This document shows, piece after piece, positions 1-9,826 of a stretch of DNA of 64,000 nt. Numbering within the stretch: the stretch's first letter is position 1; each line of letters begins with the position of its first letter. A program made the translations under genes and the position numbers. This DNA is from Leishmania mexicana MHOM/GT/2001/U1103 (taxonomy: Eukaryota > Euglenozoa > Kinetoplastea > Trypanosomatida > Trypanosomatidae). The stretch lies in the NCBI RefSeq assembly GCF_000234665.1, contig NC_018319.1, positions 186,001-250,000 of the forward strand, given 5' to 3'. The notes below the pieces were generated by a model. That model was not told where the DNA came from and did not search any database. It was given only the letters and a program-made list of their open reading frames with translations.

Positions 1-734
1 CGGACTCGGAGGCTTTCAACCAACCCACAGAAACGGCTACATGAACGCCTCGGCTCACTCACTGGACCCCCCCCCTTCACCTCTCACCACACTATTCAAC
101 TCCCCCACCCCCAACCCCATACACTCATCTCTCCGCTCTCTTGGCCTCTCCTCAGCCGCCACCTGTTCCTTGAGCATCCCGTCAGGCGTGCCGCACAAAA
201 AGGCGACTGGAGTGCGTGAACGGGCGTAGAAGGTGTACGTGTGTGGGTGTGGGTGTGTGTCTGCAGGTGCGCCAGCTCCCTGCACGCCCCCCCCCCCGCC
301 CCCTTACACGTAGCACATTCTGCTCCCCAAAATCTCACTGACGTCTTCTAGACAGCCGTCTCCCCCTCCCCTCCCACGTGAGTAGGTGCGTGTCTTTCGA
401 CCCCCCTCCCCTCCCCCCGTCTCCTCGGCACGCTGCCCCCTTTCGTTCTGTATCCTTCATTGTTTTCGTCCCTTTCCTGGGTCTCCTGCCTTCCGCCTGC
501 TTGTTCAGCTGCTGGGTGAGTGTGAACGTGCGCGTGTGTGCCTGTGTGTGTGTAGGTGTGTGGGTATCTGAGCGCCCCTCCCCGACCAACACCACCATCG
601 TCCGTCACACGCGCGGGCACACACATACCCAACCCCCTCGCCTCGCCTCCCTCCCTCTCATCGGCCCTCCGCCACTCCTGTCCTCGCTTTGCCTTTGTGC
701 TGCACAGCTTGTGACGAGGGCCCTCTGGGCTTTT
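1..734 (+). other. Upstream intergenic region and 5' leader of the first gene
   Basis: No gene is supported here. The stretch holds a GT-rich microsatellite (about 236-262), a C homopolymer (about 287-298), and several pyrimidine tracts. It presumably carries the 3' end of an upstream transcript outside the window and the trans-splicing region of the gene at 735. Open frames in this stretch are low-complexity translations of C/T tracts. Confidence 0.6.
418..508 (+). promoter_or_regulatory. Polypyrimidine tract and candidate spliced-leader acceptor AG
   Basis: A long C/T-rich tract runs from about 418 to 506 and ends at the AG at 507-508, the pattern used for spliced-leader addition in trypanosomatids. 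A second, weaker choice is the AG at 706-707 after a shorter pyrimidine stretch, which would leave only about 28 nt before the ATG at 735. Confidence 0.5.
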
Positions 735-3700
735 ATGTGGAAGCGGCCCTCTGCGATGCCGTCATGCTCCGCTTCAGCTCGGTCCTCCCCGTCTCACCGC
801 CGCCTCATCGCGACCTCCCCCTCCTCACCATCTCTCGCGTCCTCCGCAGAATTCGATGATGCCGGCGATGCCGCCGGCAGTGCATCTGACAGCGAGGAAG
901 CGCACTCGCCGCCACGTGCGTGCATGGACGGGTCTCCGACAGACGTGAGGGATGGGGCAGGGAATGTGGCATCCATCACGGATCCCGACAGCGCTGCCAG
1001 TGTACGCGATAAGAGCGCCGACCATCTGCGGGGGTGTGACGATGTTGTTGTGGAGGGCATCCCGGCCAACTCCTTCTCTGCACGCCCGTCGTCCACGCCG
1101 GCGACAAGGACGGCACCACGGACTGACCGCGTCGGCAGCCTCAGTGAGGACCGCCAACAGGTAGAAGTGCGATCTGCAAACTCGCAGAGTCATCACGGCT
1201 CGCTGGTCTCCGCGTCGGCGAAGAAGGACCGCAGTGGCGCTATAGGCGCCGACAACGGCAACGGCAGCGCAGAGGTGCTGCAAAGACAGCAGCTGAGCTC
1301 GCCCCTCATCACGTATATACAGTCCTCTTCCGACGTCATGGACGCCGCAGGCGTACTACGTCACCAGCACGTACAGCACACCGCCGCACCGCCGTCATGT
1401 ATCGCCCCTTCTGCTTCGTGGTCCCCTACATGCGGCTCACCTCCGCTGACCCCGACCGCAGCTACGGAGCATCAACGGCAGCAGCAGCAACACATCTACC
1501 ACACGGCAATACCGTCAGCGCTGGACGTCGTGCCTCCCCGCTCGTTCACTCAACAAGCTCCTTCGCTGCAGAGGGCCGCAAAAAAACAGTCACGGTCACG
1601 GTCCTCCTTGACGCTGGGTGTGCCGGCAGCTGCACACCCAGTTTTGCTCTCCAAGTCCACTTCTCACCCCGAAACACAGCGCACGCGCTCGTCCTCGCCG
1701 TCCTTGCGCAGTCCAACCCCGCTGGACCTCACGGCACCGCCGAAGCGTCGCCCAGTTCGCCGCAGCGACATGGTGGAGAGCGCGGAGGCGATGGGCGAAG
1801 TGGAAGAACCGCGCGCAGACGAGACAGTGAAGCGGCGAGGCAACGGATCTGCTGCTCCGCCCAAGTCCGATCAGCCGCAGCTGCTGGGCGCAGCGAAGAG
1901 TTGTCAGTGGGCGCAGCAGAGGCCACGCAGGCTCAGCTTCAGTGGGTCATCAGCAGCGGCAGCAGCGGACCACTTCGCCACCGCCTCCCAGGCAGAATCC
2001 GGCGCACTTGACAAGGTCTGTGTGGCGCCGTCGCCTTCCACCCCTCCTCCTGCTGCACATTATTCCGGCGCCAACGCGCCTGGAGCACAAGCTGAGGCAG
2101 AGAAGGTCATCGCCGCGTCGGGCGAGTCGAAGCTGGAGCGGATTGGAACCCCAGAGGCTGATTATACGCTGGCATCAAGGGCGTCTGCGACGGTGCCGCA
2201 CACATCGCTCAAGCGTGAAACTGCAGTCGTAGCGCAGCAGCAGCTGCTGTCCTCCCCGCCGCCGCGACATCTTTCACAAGAGCTCCTCCCCTCTCCAGAG
2301 CCTCTGAGGGACCTTGGGAGCCCTATGCGACTTCACGAAGGGCAGTGGCCGTCATCGCACCCGTTCGTGGGCGCGGATGGCCACGCGCTGCCAGCACCAG
2401 TGCTGCTGACTGACCCTCCTGCCACGGCATCGAGACCAGCATCGTGCGCAGGGGCATCCGCCACAGTGAAGTCACTCTCTGTTAGACATGTAGAGCGATC
2501 ACCGCAACATCTACAGCGGCAGCTGTCGTCAGCCGTGCGCCTGAGCATCCGCGGCCCAGACGGCAGTGGCGGTGGCAGTGCCGATGGCGCACCGCCATGT
2601 GTGCCGCAGGTGATTCCAACGCACGATAGCGTGTTCTTCCCTATGGGGACAGACGTGATCGCGCCCGTGTTGCTGCACTACCTCACCGTCGCCGGCTGGT
2701 CCACAACGGCGGGTGGGCGTGACTACTTCAGTCACCGACGCCTGCGTGGAGGTGAGGTGGCGGGCCACACGGTGCGCTGGCTGCACACGGCGAAACCACG
2801 CGACCAATTCGTTTTCCTTGTCACGCCTGTGATAAACCGCAAACAGGTAGCGGTCGAGTGCGGCAAAGATGCCGCGGCTGAACAACGCCGGCGGTGCAAG
2901 CCAAGCAGCGTCGCTGGAGCGTCTCCGATAGCAAGCGGAAGCGAAGGCGGTGCCGCCACTGGGGCCGCACTCAACGTGCCAAGCAGCGGTCCCAGCCCAA
3001 AGGCCCACAGGACATGGAGCGGCATCACCCGCGCGGCCACCACGACAAGGCGCTGGGGATGGAATACGCCCGCCAAACGGCTACAGGCGCTCCGCACACG
3101 CGTCTTCGGCGAAGCGCCGTGGTTCACCTACGGCACCAAAACGGTATGTGCGTGCAGCCTCATTGCCCAGGTGAACGACGATGACTCCCTCTCCGTCTCT
3201 GATGCGGCCACGCCGAGCGGTGACAGCCTTAGCAACCTCAGCAAGAACGACGGCGATGACGAAGATGAGGTTGCTGACAGCGCCACTGACAGCAGGTCTG
3301 GTAGGGATGAGGCTTTCCGGCGCTCGCCACGCATGCGGCGCTCAACCCAGTGCTTGTCTCCGTCCCTTCCAGATGCGCAGATGTCAGGGGTGAGTCGCGA
3401 CGGTATGCGCAGCGGCATCTCCCCGTACAGCATGTCACCGACGCGCTTGGCGCGGCAGTCCTCGCAAAGCCCAGCTGCAAGCGTGGCGAGTGCGGCATCT
3501 TCGCCCACAAGCTCGTCAGCATTGGTAGGGCTGGCGTCGCCATCACCAGGTAGACAGCGAGCGACAACGCAGAATGCCTTACCGGCCATCGCCCCAGCTC
3601 GCAGCGCCACCCCTGTCGAACTGCGACGCGCCCGCAGCAGCGCCGGGGGTGGCAGCGGCACCTACAGCAGCTACGTGTGGTCACCTGTCACAGGCACAGC

Positions 3701-6371
3701 GACTGCGGCGAGCGTGGCCTCGCCGGTCACCCCGTCGCAGCCACTGCAGTCGCTCGTTCCTGCAGCGGCGCCAGCGTCCTCGTCAGCGGCCGCGAATACC
3801 CCTCCGGTCTCGGTTGGCGTTGAGGCGGTGGTGGTAGCCCACGCCGATGTGACGGCGATGGACTACGCCCCTCGGCTTACCTCTCATCGGCTTTCGATTG
3901 AAGCCAAAGCCGCCCACACGTACTTCTTCCCGTTGCTCAGCGACGCTTTGGCGTACTACCAGTGCGAAGACGCGATGGGGCTCATGGAGGAGCAGTGGGC
4001 CGCCGGGGTGACGAGCCAGGTTCCACGCCCACGTGCGGCGGCCCCGCGCTCCCAGCGGCGGCAGCACCCACTCCGGCAGTCCAGCCACCTGTCGGCGGCC
4101 GGTTTCGGCAGTGGAAGTCGCAATGCGAGCGTGCCCACAGCACCGCTGTCGTCACTGGGAACTCCGCCCCTGCACGAGGATGGCGACCCGCCGAACCTCT
4201 TCTCGTCTACCTCGCGGGAGCCGCCGAGCATGACAGCGGATGCGCACCGATGTCGCGAAGGTGATTGCCGCGAGGGACAAACGCCCTGGCGCAGCACGTC
4301 CGCTGCAGAGAGCGCACGGCATGCGTTGTGGGGCAGCGAGGCGGGGAGCGATAGCACCGGCACCGGTATGAGTCTCTCCGGGACTCCTCTCGGGCCGCAT
4401 CGGCACCAACAGCCGCCGCCCAAGACACCCGTCATCGTGCACCCAGCAACGTTTCTGCCGTCGCAGCCACTGAGTCTGTCAGATGCGCTGCGCAGCGCTC
4501 AGAGCATGGGAAGCGTCACCTGCAGCGGTTCAAACGGCGGCGGCCGGCTGGGCCTCAGCAGCAGCGCCACCTTCAGGCCTCCGACGCCTCTCCCTCGCAC
4601 CGCCTCAGCCGGCCGCGTCACCCCCGCTTCAGCACCTACGGCCCCTCGCTTTGTTCCCGCCTTGCAACCGCAGCTATGCTACCAGTCACCAGTGCAACCG
4701 CACCTGACGTCCTCGCACGGCGAGGTAGTCGTCAGCGTGTACACAGCGGACCCCGTCTTCAACACCGTGCTGCGCGAGCTGCTGGTGCCGGAGCCGGGCA
4801 CCCATCCATACACGGTGAGCGTGGCGGAGCAGAAGCGGCTCCTCTCCATGGTCGAGGTGGGCATGCCGGCGTGGTGCGTCTTCTACAGCTCCACCGGCCT
4901 GCCGTACCGTCGTCTGTTCCGCCTGCTCTACTCGGGTCTCATCAACCTCTGGCCACTGCTCTCGCTCGCCGTGGGGCTGTACGACTTGTACAAGCACCTA
5001 CCGCAGCTGAAGCGGTTCATGGAGCACACGCTAGAGCCCATCACTCGGTGGATGGAGCGGCGCTTCACGATTCGCGTCTCCGTCCTCGTCACTTATCTTA
5101 TCTCCGTCGTGGTCACCATCTGCAGCAGCCTGAGCTCCTTCGTCTCCCAGTTTTATGTGGTGCAGCTCCTCTCCCTGCCGATCGTGCAGCTCGTGCTGGC
5201 GCTGCTGAAGCTGCCCTTCGTGATCGCCTTCGACACGGTGTGGACTTTGGCGACGGCTGTCCTCGGCACCATCGGCCTCGTGCTGCAGGTGGTGCGGATG
5301 GTGGTCATGGCACCGTTCGTCCTGGTGACAAACTTGGCGTCGCTGCGCGACACGTTTGGTGCTGCCGTGCCGATGGCCGTCGAGGGCACGTCGGCTTCAG
5401 TGAAGCAGTGGCGCGCGTGGGTCGAGTTCTGGCAAACCGTGGCGTCGCCCATGAAAAACGCGGCGCGGGCGTGGTGGGACTCGATGATCCACGTCAGCAC
5501 CTCGGCCGCGCGGCGTGAGATGTCCATACGGCGGTGGACCTCGCCCAAGCTGGAGCAACTGGCAATGGTGGTGGGGGAGGTGCAGGACTGCGTCACCATC
5601 AACGCACAGCTGTGGTGGACGGATATTCTGCTGCCAGGCATCGAGCGCAAGGTGCTGCTGAGCGTGATGCTGGTGTACCTGTATTGGTTGTTCTTGGGCA
5701 TCTCCCCCGAGCTCTGGGATGAAGTCATCTACGCCTCCGGCGTGCGGCACCACCCGTCCCTCCGCAAGGGCGAATTGACATCGCCGACGGCGACGGTGAC
5801 GTCGGGGACACAGAAAGTGGCACCGCCACCGTCTTCGCCTTTCCCAGCCACACCACCAGTCGACAGTCACGTGGATGCACCGCACACGGCTGGCAGCATC
5901 GACACGTACGACGGCGACAGATGTGTGTCGGTGTCCACTACATCTGTGGGTGGGGAGTGGGGTTTGTACGCCTACCTATACAACCTGCTTCGAGATACTG
6001 GGAGCCACTCCTCCCCCTCCTCCTCTTCTGCCGGCACGGGACCGACGTCAGCGGTCTCCGCGGCGAAGTCTCCGAGCGCCGGTGACGTCAGCGACGTCCC
6101 TTCTCTCACCTCGCGCCCAGAGCCGCAGCAGGCGTTTTCAGTCCTCGTGGCTGAGCTGCTGTTACCCAACATGGTGCTGGAGCTTCTGCATCAAGCTCGC
6201 AGTGCGCTTCTGCTCGGCTGGTCCCGCGGTGTAGCGGTTGTGTCGTGCATGGCGGCGGGTCACGTGAAGGCGCCGCGGAGCGACGGCCCCGGCGAAGCAT
6301 GCGACAAGGGTAGCAGAGACCCCACCACACCCTTCCCGTGCTTGTCTGCGGATCCGCTGGATGCCGCGTGA
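735..6371 (+). CDS. Very large multi-pass membrane protein, unknown function
   Basis: I do not recognise this 1878-residue protein. The N-terminal third is Ser/Pro/Ala-rich, low complexity and probably disordered. A more ordered block lies at about residues 637-700 (an MGTDVIAPVLLHYL segment followed by a basic stretch). Between about 1390 and 1665 there are several hydrophobic segments: one near 1395-1415, one near 1447-1470, a long one at about 1475-1538 that could hold two or three spans, and one near 1640-1660 (VMLVYLYWLFLGI). A further hydrophobic stretch lies near the C-terminus. The pattern suggests a polytopic membrane protein with a large cytosolic N-terminal region. The frame stays open back to 378, but the extra 119 codons translate pyrimidine and GT tracts, so the first ATG after them (735) was chosen; the ATG at 756 is an alternative. 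Both are downstream of the candidate acceptor at 507-508. Confidence 0.85.
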   Translation: MWKRPSAMPSCSASARSSPSHRRLIATSPSSPSLASSAEFDDAGDAAGSASDSEEAHSPPRACMDGSPTDVRDGAGNVASITDPDSAASVRDKSADHLRGCDDVVVEGIPANSFSARPSSTPATRTAPRTDRVGSLSEDRQQVEVRSANSQSHHGSLVSASAKKDRSGAIGADNGNGSAEVLQRQQLSSPLITYIQSSSDVMDAAGVLRHQHVQHTAAPPSCIAPSASWSPTCGSPPLTPTAATEHQRQQQQHIYHTAIPSALDVVPPRSFTQQAPSLQRAAKKQSRSRSSLTLGVPAAAHPVLLSKSTSHPETQRTRSSSPSLRSPTPLDLTAPPKRRPVRRSDMVESAEAMGEVEEPRADETVKRRGNGSAAPPKSDQPQLLGAAKSCQWAQQRPRRLSFSGSSAAAAADHFATASQAESGALDKVCVAPSPSTPPPAAHYSGANAPGAQAEAEKVIAASGESKLERIGTPEADYTLASRASATVPHTSLKRETAVVAQQQLLSSPPPRHLSQELLPSPEPLRDLGSPMRLHEGQWPSSHPFVGADGHALPAPVLLTDPPATASRPASCAGASATVKSLSVRHVERSPQHLQRQLSSAVRLSIRGPDGSGGGSADGAPPCVPQVIPTHDSVFFPMGTDVIAPVLLHYLTVAGWSTTAGGRDYFSHRRLRGGEVAGHTVRWLHTAKPRDQFVFLVTPVINRKQVAVECGKDAAAEQRRRCKPSSVAGASPIASGSEGGAATGAALNVPSSGPSPKAHRTWSGITRAATTTRRWGWNTPAKRLQALRTRVFGEAPWFTYGTKTVCACSLIAQVNDDDSLSVSDAATPSGDSLSNLSKNDGDDEDEVADSATDSRSGRDEAFRRSPRMRRSTQCLSPSLPDAQMSGVSRDGMRSGISPYSMSPTRLARQSSQSPAASVASAASSPTSSSALVGLASPSPGRQRATTQNALPAIAPARSATPVELRRARSSAGGGSGTYSSYVWSPVTGTATAASVASPVTPSQPLQSLVPAAAPASSSAAANTPPVSVGVEAVVVAHADVTAMDYAPRLTSHRLSIEAKAAHTYFFPLLSDALAYYQCEDAMGLMEEQWAAGVTSQVPRPRAAAPRSQRRQHPLRQSSHLSAAGFGSGSRNASVPTAPLSSLGTPPLHEDGDPPNLFSSTSREPPSMTADAHRCREGDCREGQTPWRSTSAAESARHALWGSEAGSDSTGTGMSLSGTPLGPHRHQQPPPKTPVIVHPATFLPSQPLSLSDALRSAQSMGSVTCSGSNGGGRLGLSSSATFRPPTPLPRTASAGRVTPASAPTAPRFVPALQPQLCYQSPVQPHLTSSHGEVVVSVYTADPVFNTVLRELLVPEPGTHPYTVSVAEQKRLLSMVEVGMPAWCVFYSSTGLPYRRLFRLLYSGLINLWPLLSLAVGLYDLYKHLPQLKRFMEHTLEPITRWMERRFTIRVSVLVTYLISVVVTICSSLSSFVSQFYVVQLLSLPIVQLVLALLKLPFVIAFDTVWTLATAVLGTIGLVLQVVRMVVMAPFVLVTNLASLRDTFGAAVPMAVEGTSASVKQWRAWVEFWQTVASPMKNAARAWWDSMIHVSTSAARREMSIRRWTSPKLEQLAMVVGEVQDCVTINAQLWWTDILLPGIERKVLLSVMLVYLYWLFLGISPELWDEVIYASGVRHHPSLRKGELTSPTATVTSGTQKVAPPPSSPFPATPPVDSHVDAPHTAGSIDTYDGDRCVSVSTTSVGGEWGLYAYLYNLLRDTGSHSSPSSSSAGTGPTSAVSAAKSPSAGDVSDVPSLTSRPEPQQAFSVLVAELLLPNMVLELLHQARSALLLGWSRGVAVVSCMAAGHVKAPRSDGPGEACDKGSRDPTTPFPCLSADPLDAA

Positions 6372-7789
6372 CGAAGTACACGACTCCACTCGTTGCGGAC
6401 GTGCTGTGGGACGGCGATCCGTCATTGGCGGCTCTTGACGAGCTGTCGTGCATCTGGCAAGGAGCCGCGTCCGCCCAGTGGGGCAACATCGTCGGAACAT
6501 AAGACGCACCGTCCAGCAGCAGCAGCAGCAGCAGCGGTGGAAGAGGAGGCGCCGCAGGACAAAGAGGCAGCGGCGAGCAACACGCACACGTGGAAGAGAT
6601 GTGATGTCGACACGTGCTGGGACGAGAAGCGAGCAGTGGGGGGAGGCGTGCGTTACTCGCAAGCAGACGCGGCGGCGCCGCTACTCTTGGCCCCCTAACG
6701 CACAGAGAAGCTGTGCAGCCGAAAGCCATCGCCGAGGAACATGCGACGCGGCATACGCCTCCCCTCCCATCTGCCAGTTGGGTGGGGGAGGAGGGAGGGT
6801 GAGGGAGCAGTATGCTGGGGCAGGCGGGAGGTGGTGTCGTGTCGAGGATGACAGAAGCTATGCGCGTCATGGCCACCTTGCCTCGTTGTGGCGGCAGATA
6901 CATGATGCGTGACGCGGTCTGCCGCAGTTTCGTTTTCTCTCCTCTGTCTCCGGATGCGTCTTTCTGCGTCCTCGTGTGTGTGTGTGTGTGCCTCTCCCTT
7001 TCTGCCAGCTGAACACATCTCCGCGGAGACAACCGCCGCCACTGCCACCGCCCTCCATACCCAAACCTCGATCCGCGTGTGCATGCGGTGAGGTGCTCGC
7101 TCCACCTCTGAGCATATACGCACCGGTGTCGGTTCAACGCTCTGCCATCAACGGTCTACCATCAGCACGGATTTTCTGTGCTCCCACCATGCCATGAGCG
7201 CACCCTCCCGACTGAGGCTCTGTCTCTCCCCTCACCTCTACGTTTTCCTTGACTCCCAACGCCCTTGCCTCTCCTGCAACGTCCACACGCCGATGCATGC
7301 ATGCATGCGCACCACCGAACGTGGCCCCGGGCGCGTAGTGAAGCGCAGCTTCCTTGGTCCCTCGCTTCTTGGCTCGCTCGCTTTTATGTCTTTCCTCTCG
7401 ATCACGACGACTCGCCACGCGCAACTGCGTCTCCATAAAAGGTGCTTCCCCTCACACCTGTAGATCTCCGCCCATCACCCACCATCGATCCCGTCCTCTG
7501 TGCTCCGTGCTAGCACCCTCTGTGCCCCTCAGGACCCTCCCGCCCCCCCCCTCACCCCCTCTCCTCGAACCACCTTCTTTCGCAAGTCTGCACACGCGCG
7601 TCCCCTCACCGTGTGTGAGAGGAAGCGAGAGCTTGCGTCGGTCGTGCACACAGCCGTCCTGGTTATCCTGGTGCGTGCCGCAGCGCCCCTCCCCTCCCTT
7701 TGGTAGCCCTGCCCCCCCCCCGAACGCACGCACACACACACGGCTGACGCGCACCGTTTCTTTGTTCCTACGTGTTGGCTATTCTAACC
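6372..7789 (+). other. Intergenic region (3' UTR, then trans-splicing region)
   Basis: No gene is supported. The stretch contains a (CAG)n run at about 6514-6535, a GT run at about 6976-6991, an (ATGC)n run at about 7291-7308, and pyrimidine tracts from about 7195 onward that end near the AG at 7705-7706, the candidate acceptor for the gene at 7790. A 343-codon minus-strand frame at 6106-7137 overlaps the upstream gene's end and has no protein-like features. Confidence 0.55.
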
Positions 7790-9826
7790 ATGAACGGCAC
7801 TGCGAGTGAGAACATCGCCAAGAAGCGCCAGTCGGTGCTCGATGTGGAGCAGCGCAACCACCTGGAGGCGATGCAAGCCGAGGTGCGCCGCAACAATGAG
7901 CAGCTCACCTCGCTCCGCCGTGAAAACAAGGAGCTACGCTTGGTGCTTCAGCAGACCGTTCGCGGCCAGCGCAACATCAGCGTCGAGGATCACTACGCCA
8001 AGGAGGAGGAACTTCTGCATAACAAAATGTGCGTGCTGAAGCGCAGCCTCAACGCCGTCAAGGGCAAGAATGCCGAGCTGCTCAAGGAGATCGAGCGAGC
8101 CGTCGAGGAGAACCACTTCATCCAGCAGGAGGGCAACGGCGTGCTGGAAGAGGACTCCGCCGTCGCGCACAAAATCCGTGCCCTCGAGAACCGCCTGGAC
8201 AAGTGCCTTGTGAAGCACAACGAAGTTCAGACGATTCGCCGAACGTACGAGACACTTCTGGAGCGGCTGCAGCTGGAGCAGGCCGGCTTCAACACGCAGG
8301 TGTCGTCGACGGAGCAGGCGCTGCAGTGTGCCGACAAGGAGCTGGGCGATCTGGTGGCGGTCTGGAAGAGCGCGGCCAAGGCGCGGGACGCGGCCAAGGC
8401 GGAGGTATCAGACCTGAAAGCTCAGCTCGTCGCAGAACGGCAGAGGCAGCGCAAAGACCTGGAGGAGCGCCGCGTCTTTATCGAGTCGAAGCGGCAGCAG
8501 CTGGCGAAGAAGCACGAAGCACTGTTGCTGAAGATCGCCCACCAGGAGGAGCGGCATGCGCGCGCGATGCAGAGCATGAACGGCGTCTCCGGTGGCAACA
8601 CCCGTCGCCGCGGGCACCGCAGCCGCGCCTCGTCAGCCTCATCCCTCAGCCCGGCGGATGTGGAGCAGTTGCAGAGGGAGAAGATGGCGTACCTCCGCCT
8701 GCGCGATGTGACAATGGGCACGAACGTCGCGGACGTCATCGCGAAGCTGCGTGAGAGGTCGGATCACCACGTGCAGCTGAACGCTACGGCCGCCGAGCTC
8801 GAGGACAGCATGCAGCAGCTCGACAACGAAAGGTTGGCGCTGCAGTCAAGGTGGGAAGAGGTGAACCACCGCGCCGGTCACGCTCTTGTGTCCGCGCGCG
8901 TGATGCGGACTGCTCGTGACAGGCATAGCGGTGCTGACAAGGAGAACAGCACGTTGTGCGGCGCCGAGAGCAAGGATGGCGAGGGCGACACCAGCAGGAA
9001 CGCCGCAGGGGTAGCCGGCGGCACCGATGCAAGCGACTATGGCCTTCTCGCGGACCGGCGTCACGAGCGTCGCCTTGTTCTCGAGGAATTCCGCCAGCAT
9101 CTGCACCAGCGGCAGGACGAGCTCGAGGAGGCGGAAGAGAAGCACAACTGGCTCGCTCAGCTTCTCCGCGAGGTGGACCTCGGTGTGCAGTACCTGACCG
9201 AGAAGCTGTCCATCTCCGGCGCGCAGGCCGTTGCGGCGAGCGCGGCTGCGGACGTCTCCGCCACGTCGCAGCAGCATCGCAAGCAGCGGAGCGCCACTCA
9301 GACAAGCCTAACGATCGATCTGCTGCGTAACTGCGGTGCCAAGCTACAGCTGATGCTAGAGGAGCTGTCCCCCGAAGAATTGGACGCCGTCGTGCGCTCG
9401 ATGAGCAGGGCCAAATTTGTTATTCTTGGCACGAATGTGCGAGTCCCCGAGGTGCTGGAGGCGCAGCGCATCCACCCGCAGCAGCAGCAGCAGATTTCTT
9501 CCGCACCCCGCGCGGGCGGGTCGCCCTCGCACACCGGCGGCGTCTCCACGCCACCGGTTTCTATGGGGGCGCCGGGTGGTGTTTCCTCATCGACGGCGTG
9601 GCGTGCTGGGAGCACCGATAGCAACACATTCACGGCTGGCGCGGCTGCCTCTGGCGCAGCGGCAACTGCTGCGGCTGCAGCAGCCCTGACGGAAGACTAC
9701 CCGGAGAATGAGATTCATGACCGGCAGGAGCTAAAGATGATGTCGATGGCGACGGTGGTGCGGGAGCAGCAGAAGGCGCGCAAGCGTCAGATGCAGCAGC
9801 GACGCAACAAGGAAGAAATGGTGTAA
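7790..9826 (+). CDS. Coiled-coil protein, putative outer dynein arm docking complex subunit (ODAD3/CCDC151-like)
   Basis: The 678-residue protein is dominated by heptad-like coiled coil at about residues 14-290 and 330-480. It has charged repeats such as EVRRNNEQLTSLRRENKEL and an invariant-looking block at about 125-165 (KIRALENRLDKCLVKHNE, then TYETLLERLQLEQ). That block, and the VDLGVQYLTEKL segment near 465, resemble the ODA docking-complex family (CCDC151/ODAD3, Chlamydomonas DC1), which anchors outer dynein arms to doublet microtubules of the flagellum. The C-terminus adds a Gln run and an Ala run (about 615-632) typical of Leishmania inserts. The start is the ATG at 7790. An upstream in-frame non-ATG codon at 7772 was not used. 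The coiled coil is certain; the family assignment is by motif memory only, and another axonemal coiled-coil protein (CCDC63/CCDC114 type) is the main alternative. Confidence 0.8.
   Translation: MNGTASENIAKKRQSVLDVEQRNHLEAMQAEVRRNNEQLTSLRRENKELRLVLQQTVRGQRNISVEDHYAKEEELLHNKMCVLKRSLNAVKGKNAELLKEIERAVEENHFIQQEGNGVLEEDSAVAHKIRALENRLDKCLVKHNEVQTIRRTYETLLERLQLEQAGFNTQVSSTEQALQCADKELGDLVAVWKSAAKARDAAKAEVSDLKAQLVAERQRQRKDLEERRVFIESKRQQLAKKHEALLLKIAHQEERHARAMQSMNGVSGGNTRRRGHRSRASSASSLSPADVEQLQREKMAYLRLRDVTMGTNVADVIAKLRERSDHHVQLNATAAELEDSMQQLDNERLALQSRWEEVNHRAGHALVSARVMRTARDRHSGADKENSTLCGAESKDGEGDTSRNAAGVAGGTDASDYGLLADRRHERRLVLEEFRQHLHQRQDELEEAEEKHNWLAQLLREVDLGVQYLTEKLSISGAQAVAASAAADVSATSQQHRKQRSATQTSLTIDLLRNCGAKLQLMLEELSPEELDAVVRSMSRAKFVILGTNVRVPEVLEAQRIHPQQQQQISSAPRAGGSPSHTGGVSTPPVSMGAPGGVSSSTAWRAGSTDSNTFTAGAAASGAAATAAAAAALTEDYPENEIHDRQELKMMSMATVVREQQKARKRQMQQRRNKEEMV

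Noticed and set aside
378..734. 119-codon N-terminal extension of the first gene
   Set aside because: It translates pyrimidine and GT tracts and spans the best spliced-leader acceptor, so it cannot be in the mRNA if that site is used.
6106..7137. 343-codon minus-strand open frame
   Set aside because: All supported genes are on the + strand. It overlaps the first gene's end, and contains (TG)n and CT translation only.
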